Source: RPQK01 sp041946865 (lineage in GTDB: Bacteria; Acidobacteriota; UBA6911; RPQK01). Taken from it: 9,385 nt of DNA. The stretch is from contig JBHGBF010000219.1 of NCBI GenBank assembly GCA_041946865.1, positions 1-9,385 on the forward strand. The letters are read 5' to 3'. Positions 1-6,407 of the stretch are shown here, one piece after another; position 1 is the first letter of the stretch; each line of letters begins with the position of its first letter. The position numbers and the translations under genes are program-made. Under the pieces are notes generated by a model, which worked only from the letters and a program-made list of their open reading frames with translations, was not told where the DNA came from and did no database searches.

Positions 1-7
1 CGCGGCT

Positions 8-29
8 GCCGGACTCTGGAGAGTCCGGC
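8..29. repeat. Perfect palindrome, 10-bp stem, in non-coding DNA
   Basis: Bases 8-17 (GCCGGACTCT) are the exact reverse complement of bases 20-29, separated only by GG. No T-run follows on either strand, so it does not look like a classical intrinsic terminator. It lies in the 96 bp of apparently non-coding DNA beyond the point where the minus-strand porter remnant loses similarity. A dispersed intergenic palindromic element is the likeliest explanation, but one copy in one window cannot prove that it is dispersed. Confidence 0.6.
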
Positions 30-96
30 CACGATAAAAGCCTGCCCGCACGCTCGGTCGCAAAAGGCTGTGCTCAGGGTCTGAAGCAGCGCGGCG

Positions 97-360
97 TAGC
101 AGTCCCGACAAAACCAGCAGCTTTCTTCGGCCGAAGCGGTCGCTGAACAGGCCGGAAATCGCAACGCCGATCACGCAACCGAGCAGGGCGCACGACGCCG
201 CCCAGCCTTCCATGGCCGGGCTCAGGGCGAATTTCTTCTGAAGGAACCCGATTGCTCCCGCAATAACAGCCGTGTCCTACCCGAAGAGCAGGCCGCCCAG
301 CGTCGCCACGAGGCAGACGCGTACCAGGTAATTCCAGTTTCCGCTTTGCTGATGGTCCAT
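97..360 (-). pseudogene. Sugar porter (MFS) N-terminal remnant, nonsense-mutated and truncated
   Basis: Reading the minus strand from the ATG at 360-358 gives MDHQQSGNWNYLVRV, then a first membrane segment ending LGGLLFG, then a TAG stop (279-277) exactly where sugar porters have the Tyr of the GYD motif. Past the stop the frame continues as good porter sequence: DTAVIAGA, a loop, GWAASCALLGC (second membrane segment), and SDRFGRRKLLVLSG, the MFS motif A loop. Similarity ends near codon 88 (position 97). After that every frame gives Arg-rich sequence without membrane segments, whereas an intact family member has roughly 450-500 residues. It is related to the intact porter at 445 (same LGGLLFG, GW-SCAL-GC and SD-FGRKK landmarks) but differs at many residues, so it is an old paralogue and not a recent copy. 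A sequencing error could explain the stop but not the missing 80% of the gene. Confidence 0.85.
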
Positions 361-407
361 GTCCGGCACAACTTACAGCCACAAAGGAAGGCCGCGCAAC
401 TTTGTTT

Positions 408-436
408 TTTGCAGAAAAGCTCCGGTCTGCTATAAC
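408..436 (+). promoter_or_regulatory. Candidate sigma-70-type promoter for the sugar porter
   Basis: TTTGCA (408-413, 4 of 6 to the -35 consensus) is 17 bp from TATAAC (431-436, 5 of 6 to the -10 consensus). The -10 box ends only 8 bp before the GTG start at 445, so transcription would begin at or within a few bases of the start codon. The region is an 84-bp divergent gap between the porter remnant and the intact porter. The call rests on pattern only. Confidence 0.4.
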
Positions 437-444
437 GGGCAGCT

Positions 445-1893
445 GTGACACAGACGATCGCGCCTTTGCCGGTCTCCGAACAACACGGTGCCTTTCAACT
501 CGACACTCGCTATATCTGGACGATCTCGCTTGTCGCCGCGCTGGGCGGCCTGCTTTTCGGCTATGACTGGGTCGTCATCGGAGGCGCCAAGCCTTTTTTT
601 GAACGGTACTTTCACCTGACGGATGCGGCCGCCCGAGGTTGGGCTAACAGCTGCGCTCTGATTGGGTGCCTGTTCGGCGCCCTGCTGGCCGGCGGTCTGA
701 GCGACAAATTCGGCCGCAAAAAGCTTCTCATGCTCTCGGCATTCCTGTTTGCAGTGACGTCAATCGGCAACGGGCTGGCGGGCAGTTTTGCGGTTTTCGT
801 AGCCTGGCGAATGCTGGGGGGCATGGCTATCGGGCTGGCCTCGAGCCTTTCCCCGATGTACATTTCCGAGGTCGCCCCGGCCGGGATGCGAGGCAAACTC
901 GTATCGATCAACCAGCTGACGATCGTTATCGGCATCGTCCTGGCACAGCTGATCAACTGGCTCCTGGTACGGGGCCTGCCGGCTGACGCGACCGAGGATT
1001 TTCTCCTCAACTCCTGGTATGGGCAGGAGGGCTGGCGCTGGATGTTCGGGCTGACCGCCGTCCCGGCCCTGGTGTTCCTGGCCGGCATGCTGTTTGTTCC
1101 GGAGAGCCCGCGCTGGCTGGCAAAAAACGGGCAGTCAGAGAAGGCGCACGCCTTTCTGGCACGGATCGGCGGTAAGGCTTACGCGAGCAATGCTGTGGCC
1201 GAGATCGAGGATACGTTAAGGAACGAGATAGCGCGGGTCGACTTCAGGGGTCTTCTGGAGCGCAAGTTAAGGAAGGTGCTCCTGCTCGGCATCGCCCTTG
1301 CCGTGTTCCAGCAATGGTGCGGCATTAACGTGATCTTCAACTACGCGGAGGAGATTTTCGCGGCCGCCGGCTACAAGGTCTCCGACATCATGTTCAATAT
1401 CGTGGTAACCGGGGCCGTGAACCTGATCTTCACTTTTGTGGCCATCGCCACCGTGGACCGGGTCGGGCGACGCCACCTCATGCTGATCGGGGCCGCCGGA
1501 CTCGCGCTTATTTATGCGCTGCTCGGTGGTTTCTATTACAGCGGCACTCAAGGTATGCACGTCCTGGGACTGGTCGTCGCCGCCATCGCCTGTTACTCGA
1601 TGTCTCTGGCCCCGGTCACCTGGGTCATCATCTCCGAGATCTTCCCCAACCGCATCCGAGGCGCAGCGATGTCTGTCGCCGTCGCCTCTCTGTGGATCGC
1701 CTGTTTCGTTCTGACTTTCACTTTCCCTGCTTTGAACAAGACCTTCGGGCCCGCCCTCACCTTCTGGCTGTACGCCGCCATCTGTATCGGAGGATTTGTG
1801 TTCATAAAGCTGCGACTACCAGAGACCAAGGGCCAAACCCTGGAGGAGATAGAGAAGAAACTCGTGCCGCGGATTACCGCTGCCGCGGATTAG
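445..1893 (+). CDS. XylE-like sugar porter, MFS sugar:proton symporter
   Basis: A 482-residue inner-membrane transporter of the MFS sugar porter family, which imports monosaccharides, usually with protons. Visible landmarks are GGLLFGYD (34-41, Asp41 matching the proton-coupling Asp of E. coli XylE), motif A SDKFGRKK (86-93), SPMYISEVAP (136-145), PESPRW (219-224), QQWCGIN (289-295), the second motif A DRVGRR (338-343), SEIFPNRIRG (397-406) and PETKGQTLEEIE (459-470). Sugar-contact residues known in XylE align as Gln157, Gln289, Gln290, Asn295 and Trp393, but the XylE Gln415 position is Leu416 here, so xylose specificity is not assured. The GTG start is the first possible one, because an in-frame TAA (433-435) lies just upstream; no Shine-Dalgarno is evident. 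Residues 475-482 and the stop codon come from the repeat array. The glycosidase gene follows 123 bp downstream on the same strand. Confidence 0.93.
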   Translation: MTQTIAPLPVSEQHGAFQLDTRYIWTISLVAALGGLLFGYDWVVIGGAKPFFERYFHLTDAAARGWANSCALIGCLFGALLAGGLSDKFGRKKLLMLSAFLFAVTSIGNGLAGSFAVFVAWRMLGGMAIGLASSLSPMYISEVAPAGMRGKLVSINQLTIVIGIVLAQLINWLLVRGLPADATEDFLLNSWYGQEGWRWMFGLTAVPALVFLAGMLFVPESPRWLAKNGQSEKAHAFLARIGGKAYASNAVAEIEDTLRNEIARVDFRGLLERKLRKVLLLGIALAVFQQWCGINVIFNYAEEIFAAAGYKVSDIMFNIVVTGAVNLIFTFVAIATVDRVGRRHLMLIGAAGLALIYALLGGFYYSGTQGMHVLGLVVAAIACYSMSLAPVTWVIISEIFPNRIRGAAMSVAVASLWIACFVLTFTFPALNKTFGPALTFWLYAAICIGGFVFIKLRLPETKGQTLEEIEKKLVPRITAAAD

Positions 1894-1975
1894 CGCTGCC
1901 GCGGATCGGCGCGGATGTGACGCGGATCAACGCTGCCGCGGATCAGCGCGGATGTGCTGCGGATCAGCGCGGATG
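1866..1975. repeat. Degenerate tandem-repeat array, nine GCGGAT cores
   Basis: GCGGAT occurs nine times, starting at 1869, 1885, 1901, 1911, 1922, 1938, 1948, 1959 and 1969. The spacings are 16, 16, 10, 11, 16, 10, 11 and 10 bp. A higher-order unit of 37 bp is repeated: the cores at 1901, 1911 and 1922 recur at 1938, 1948 and 1959 with only a few base differences. The 16-bp version reads GCGGATTAGCGCTGCC with small changes. The array begins inside the porter's 3' end, supplies that gene's stop codon, and ends about 40 bp before the glycosidase start. It fills most of the 123-bp intergenic gap. Confidence 0.88.
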
Positions 1976-2006
1976 GATTTGCCGTTACTCGCGCAGAATC
2001 CGCGAC

Positions 2007-2011
2007 TGGAG
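2007..2011 (+). promoter_or_regulatory. Ribosome binding site that sets the glycosidase start
   Basis: TGGAG lies 5 bases before the ATG at 2017. This start opens directly onto a signal peptide. An upstream in-frame ATG at 1954 lies within the repeat array and would add 21 residues ahead of the signal peptide, so 2017 is preferred. Confidence 0.6.
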
Positions 2012-2016
2012 CTCGT

Positions 2017-5000
2017 ATGAGAACAAAACTTTGCCTTCTCGTCGCCCTGGTTGCTGTCTCGGCCTTCTGCTTTGCTGAGAGTCTCTCCCTCGATGGCCAG
2101 TGGAGATTCGAACTGGACCGGAAAGGGGTTGGGATCGAGCAGCGCTGGTTCGCACGGACCCTTCCCGGCCAGGTCCGGCTGCCCGGCACTTTGGCTGAAC
2201 AGGGGATCGGAGACGACGTTTCCCTGAATACCCCCTGGATCGGTACTATCGTAGACAAGTCCTTTTTTACCGCGCCGGAATACGAGAAATACCGCCGGCC
2301 CGGTCACATCAAGGTGCCTTTCTGGCTGCAGCCCGACAAATACTATGCGGGTGTCGCGTGGTACCAAAGAGACATTCAGATCCCCGAAGAATGGAGAGCC
2401 AAACGCCTGGTTCTGTTTCTGGAACGGGCCCACTGGGAGACGCGGGTATGGGTGGATAGCAAGGCTTACGGCGCGAACAACGCTTTGGCGACTCCTCACG
2501 AATACGATCTCGGGCTCTCCTTGGCCCCTGGGAAACACGTCCTCACCATCAGAGTCGATAATCGCCTGGTCGTCGACGTGGGCGAAAACTCTCATAGCGT
2601 ATCGGACCACACCCAGGGGAATTGGAACGGGATCGTGGGGAAGATCGCCCTGGAGGCTGTTCCGGCCATCTGTATCGAAGACTTGCAAGTCTTCGCCTCA
2701 AGCGCGACAAAACCCGTGGTAGTGAGGGGGCGTATTACGGACGCGACCCGTCAGCCAGGTCGCGGGGAAATCGTTCTCAGTACACGCAAGGTAGGGCCTG
2801 GGAACCAGGCGGCCTCCCTGACGCACGCGTCCGTCTCCTGGGCGGCCGGCGGCGGCCAGTTCGAAGTCGAACTGCCGGGAGAATTCGAAACCTGGGACGA
2901 GTTCAATCCCGTGCTCTATGAGGTGACGGCCACCCTGCTCGATTCCACGCGATCAGTTCGATTCGGGCGGCGCGAGATTGCGACGCAGGGAACGCAGTTC
3001 CTCCTGAATGGCCGCAAGCTCTTCATCCGAGGAACCTTGGAGTGCGCGATCTTCCCTGCAACAGGTCATCCGGCTGTCGACGTCGATTCCTGGAAACGGA
3101 TCATACGAATTGCCAAGGCCCACGGCCTGAACAACATCCGCTTTCATTCCTGGTGTCCGCCGGAAGCCGCGTTTACAGCCGCCGACGAGCTCGGCTTCTA
3201 CTATCACGTGGAATGCTCCTCATGGGCCAATCAATCAACGACGCTCGGCGACGGCAAACCTGTTGACAAGTGGATCTACGCGGAAGCGGACGGGATCCTT
3301 AAAGCTTACGGCAACCATCCCTCATTCCTGTTCATGCTCTACGGGAACGAGCCCGGTGGAGAGCATAACGAGGAGTATCTGTCGAAGTGGGTCAAGCACT
3401 ACCGCGAAAAGGATCCGCGAAGACTTTACAGCAGCGGGGCCGGTTGGCCGCAGCTCGCCGAAAATCAGTTCCACGTGACAGCCGAGCCCCGCATCCAGGC
3501 GTGGGAAGCAGGATTAAGCTCCAGGATCAACTCAAAGCCGCCAGAGACCCAAACTGACTACCGCGATTTCATCTCCCGCCAAAGCGTTCCGGTTATCAGC
3601 CACGAAATCGGGCAATGGTGCGTTTACCCGAATTTCGATGAAATCATCAAATACAAGGGCTACCTGAAGCCCAAGAACTTCGAGATCTTTCGCGATAGGC
3701 TGGAAGAGCACGGGCTGGTCGACCAGGCGCGCGATTTCCTGTTGGCCTCAGGCAGGCTGCAGACGCTTTGCTACAAGGAAGACATCGAATCGGCGCTGCG
3801 CACCCCCGGGATGGGCGGTTTTCAGTTGCTCGATTTGCACGACTTTCCCGGCCAGGGCACGGCCCTCGTCGGCGTCCTCGATCCGTTCTGGGACTCGAAG
3901 AGCTATGTGACGGCGGAAGAGTATGCCCGCTTCTGCAACAGCACCGTCCTGCTGGCGCGGCTGCCTAAACGGGTGTTCAGCTCAAACGAGACGTTCGAAG
4001 CTGCCATCGAGATAGCCCATTTTGGTCCCCGGCCGTTGAAGGCGGCGGTGGCCGAATGGAAAGTCGTGGATCAGGCGGGCAGGCTGCTCTCGGCCGGCCA
4101 GCTTCTGCCCCGGGACATTCCCATCGACAATGGAATTTCGCTTGGGACCATCAGCGTCGGGCTTGAAGCCCTGGGCGGCCCCGGCCGCTTCAAACTGATC
4201 GTAGGACTGGACGGGACGCCTTTCGAGAATGACTGGGATTTCTGGATCTACCCGCGCAACCACGTCGATCCTCGTTCAGACGGTGTGACTGTAACGCGCG
4301 AGCTGAACCGAGACAGCCTGGCTGTTCTCGAAGCAGGAGGAAAGGTCTTTCTTATCTTACAGCCGGACCAGGTGCTGCCTGACCCGAAGCTGGGCAAAAT
4401 CGAGCTCGGCTTCTCGAGCATTTTCTGGAATACCGCCTGGACCTCCCGGCAGGCCCCCCACACGCTCGGCATTCTGTGCGACCCGAAACACCCGGCTCTG
4501 TCTGGCTTTCCGACGGACAGCCACACGAACTGGCAATGGTGGTATTTGCTCAGCCCGGGACGCGCCGCTGCGATGATCCTCGATCAGCTTCCCCCTGGCA
4601 TCAAGCCGATTGTGCAGGTCATCGACGACTGGTTTACCGCCCGCCGACTCGGCCTGGTCTTTGAGGCCAAGGTCGGGACGGGCAAACTGCTGGTATCGAG
4701 CATCGACCTGGAAACAGGACTGGACACAAACCTCGTGGCCCGCCAGCTGCGCTCCAGCCTGCTTGGCTACATGACAAGCGACCGGTTTAACCCGCAGACC
4801 GAGGTTTCGCCGGAACAATTGAGGAAGTGCTTTTCAAGCGGTCTGATGCTCCCAGCGGACGTGAAGTACGCGCCCAACTGGGAATCCCTGGATAAGAGGC
4901 CCACGCCCGATTGGTACCTGGATGCGAAGTTCGGGATCTTCATCCACTGGGGCGTCTACTCAGTCCCCGCCTGGGGGGCGCCGAAAGAGTACGCCGAATG

Positions 5001-6267
5001 GTACTGGAACAAGATGGCCGACAAGAAACCAGCCAACGTCTGGTGGCAGTTCCACAAAAGGAACTACGGTGAGAGTTTCGACTACAAGGAGTTTGCGCCC
5101 TTGTTTCGGGCTGAGCTTTTCAACCCAGACCAGTGGGCCGACATTTTTGTGCGATCGGGCGCCAGGTACATCGTCCCGACATCCAAACACCACGAAGGGT
5201 TTGCGCTGTGGCCGAGCGCCGAGGCCAGTCAGACCTGGGGAAGGCCCTGGAATGCGGTCGAGATCGGCCCGAAGCGGGACCTGCTGGGCGATCTCGGCGA
5301 AGCGTGCCGGAAGCGAGGCCTCAAGTACGGTTTCTACTACTCGCTTTACGAATGGTTTAACCCCTTATGGCTCTCCGACCGAAATCGCTATGTCGACGAG
5401 CACATGATTCCGCAGTTCAAGGACGTGGTCACGCGCTACCGTCCTGCGATCATTTTCAGCGACGGCGAATGGGACATGGACTCCAAGGCCTGGAAAAGCG
5501 AAGAACTGCTGGCCTGGCTTTTTAACGAGTCTCCGGTTGCGCACGAGGTCGTGGTGAACGACCGCTGGGGCAAGGACTGCCGGCACACACACGGCGGCTA
5601 TTACACGACAGAGTACGCGGCCGGGATGAAAGATGCCTCTCACCCCTGGGAAGAGAGCCGTGGTATGGCCTATTCATACGGCTACAACCGGGCTGAGACC
5701 ATCGACGACTACAAGACCGGCCGGGAGTTCGTGATGATTCTGGTCGACCTCGTGAGCCGGGGCGGCAATTTCCTGCTCGATATTGGTCCCACCGCGGACG
5801 GACGGATTCCAGTCATTATGCAGCAACGACTGCTCGAGATCGGCGACTGGCTGAAAGTCAACGGCGAAGCGATTTACGGGACCCGTTTCGCAGGCCGGTC
5901 CAGCCAATGGTCCGAGGGTCAACGGCCGGGACAGGAGTTCGGCGAGTACATGATCAAGTACGACCTGATGAACCAGATCGGGTTCCATCCGAAGGACGGA
6001 GTGGCCGTCAAGCAGGCGTTCTTCACCAAGAAGCCGGAAGCCTTGTACGCCATCTTGCCCGGCTGGCCGGGGAAGGAGTTCACGATCCGCGACCTGAAGG
6101 TTCCATCCGGCTTCGAAGTGACCATGCTGGGGTGGACCGAGCCGCTCAGCGCCAAGGTTGAGGGCCGGAATTTGATCGTTCAAATGCCATCGGTTGGCCC
6201 CGAAGACTTGCCCTGCCGGCACGCGTACACGCTGAAGATTACCGGCGCGGAGCTGTTGCCGGAGTAA
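2017..6267 (+). CDS. Exported two-enzyme fusion: GH2-type glycosidase + GH29 alpha-L-fucosidase
   Basis: A 1416-residue enzyme predicted to hydrolyse two linkages outside the cytoplasm. Residues 1-20 are a Sec signal peptide, probably cut after CFA. About 21-225 is a GH2 sugar-binding beta-sandwich (LDGQWRFELD), followed by an Ig-like domain to about 325 and a TIM barrel to about 640. The barrel holds GNEP (Glu445, likely acid/base) and SHEIGQW (Glu530, likely nucleophile), the arrangement expected in clan GH-A. About 640-918 are further beta domains, including NWQWWYL near 838. A linker of about 40 residues leads to a GH29 domain from about 958: WYLDAKFGIFIHWG (966-979), KHHEGF (1057-1062), FSDGEWD with the predicted nucleophile Asp1149, and TTEY with Glu1199 a possible acid/base. 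A C-terminal beta-sandwich completes the GH29 part. Single-family GH2 and GH29 enzymes are usually separate proteins of about 900 and 450-600 residues. The frame is continuous, and no second signal peptide or ribosome binding site is seen at the junction. Exact sugar specificity of the GH2-type half is unknown. Confidence 0.93.
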   Translation: MRTKLCLLVALVAVSAFCFAESLSLDGQWRFELDRKGVGIEQRWFARTLPGQVRLPGTLAEQGIGDDVSLNTPWIGTIVDKSFFTAPEYEKYRRPGHIKVPFWLQPDKYYAGVAWYQRDIQIPEEWRAKRLVLFLERAHWETRVWVDSKAYGANNALATPHEYDLGLSLAPGKHVLTIRVDNRLVVDVGENSHSVSDHTQGNWNGIVGKIALEAVPAICIEDLQVFASSATKPVVVRGRITDATRQPGRGEIVLSTRKVGPGNQAASLTHASVSWAAGGGQFEVELPGEFETWDEFNPVLYEVTATLLDSTRSVRFGRREIATQGTQFLLNGRKLFIRGTLECAIFPATGHPAVDVDSWKRIIRIAKAHGLNNIRFHSWCPPEAAFTAADELGFYYHVECSSWANQSTTLGDGKPVDKWIYAEADGILKAYGNHPSFLFMLYGNEPGGEHNEEYLSKWVKHYREKDPRRLYSSGAGWPQLAENQFHVTAEPRIQAWEAGLSSRINSKPPETQTDYRDFISRQSVPVISHEIGQWCVYPNFDEIIKYKGYLKPKNFEIFRDRLEEHGLVDQARDFLLASGRLQTLCYKEDIESALRTPGMGGFQLLDLHDFPGQGTALVGVLDPFWDSKSYVTAEEYARFCNSTVLLARLPKRVFSSNETFEAAIEIAHFGPRPLKAAVAEWKVVDQAGRLLSAGQLLPRDIPIDNGISLGTISVGLEALGGPGRFKLIVGLDGTPFENDWDFWIYPRNHVDPRSDGVTVTRELNRDSLAVLEAGGKVFLILQPDQVLPDPKLGKIELGFSSIFWNTAWTSRQAPHTLGILCDPKHPALSGFPTDSHTNWQWWYLLSPGRAAAMILDQLPPGIKPIVQVIDDWFTARRLGLVFEAKVGTGKLLVSSIDLETGLDTNLVARQLRSSLLGYMTSDRFNPQTEVSPEQLRKCFSSGLMLPADVKYAPNWESLDKRPTPDWYLDAKFGIFIHWGVYSVPAWGAPKEYAEWYWNKMADKKPANVWWQFHKRNYGESFDYKEFAPLFRAELFNPDQWADIFVRSGARYIVPTSKHHEGFALWPSAEASQTWGRPWNAVEIGPKRDLLGDLGEACRKRGLKYGFYYSLYEWFNPLWLSDRNRYVDEHMIPQFKDVVTRYRPAIIFSDGEWDMDSKAWKSEELLAWLFNESPVAHEVVVNDRWGKDCRHTHGGYYTTEYAAGMKDASHPWEESRGMAYSYGYNRAETIDDYKTGREFVMILVDLVSRGGNFLLDIGPTADGRIPVIMQQRLLEIGDWLKVNGEAIYGTRFAGRSSQWSEGQRPGQEFGEYMIKYDLMNQIGFHPKDGVAVKQAFFTKKPEALYAILPGWPGKEFTIRDLKVPSGFEVTMLGWTEPLSAKVEGRNLIVQMPSVGPEDLPCRHAYTLKITGAELLPE

Positions 6268-6407
6268 ACCCGCCCTGCGTTGGCAGCTTCGCTTCGCACC
6301 GAGTGTTGAAAATGTTCACTTAGCTGTGTACTCCAAGCGCTTTATGCAGTCCACTCTGTCCTTGGGGCACCCGCACGCAGAGCGCTTCTGGCCAGGCCCC
6401 GGAAACG
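6268..6407. other. Convergent intergenic gap, no clear terminator
   Basis: The 140 bp lie between the converging stop codons of the glycosidase and the oxidoreductase. I looked for a hairpin followed by a T-run on either strand and found none. Only short palindromes are visible: AAGCGCTT (6335-6342) and CTGGCCAG (6388-6395). Termination here may be factor-dependent, or the two transcripts may overlap. Confidence 0.5.

Noticed and set aside
74..451. A 125-codon minus-strand open frame in the region left of the porter
   Set aside because: It is Arg- and Pro-rich and out of frame with the recognisable porter remnant, which occupies another minus-strand frame there.
1866..1975. The repeat array as a CRISPR
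   Set aside because: The units are 10-16 bp and directly adjoining, with no unique spacers of usual length and no cas genes nearby.
1927..2688. A 253-codon open frame on the minus strand over the array and the start of the glycosidase
   Set aside because: It lies antisense to well-supported GH2 coding sequence, and its C-terminal ADPRQR-like stretches are translated repeat array.
4846..4848. Internal ATG just before the GH29 domain as a separate fucosidase start
   Set aside because: No Shine-Dalgarno lies at a usable distance (the nearest GAGGA is about 20 bases away) and no signal peptide follows, while the frame is continuous with the GH2-type half.
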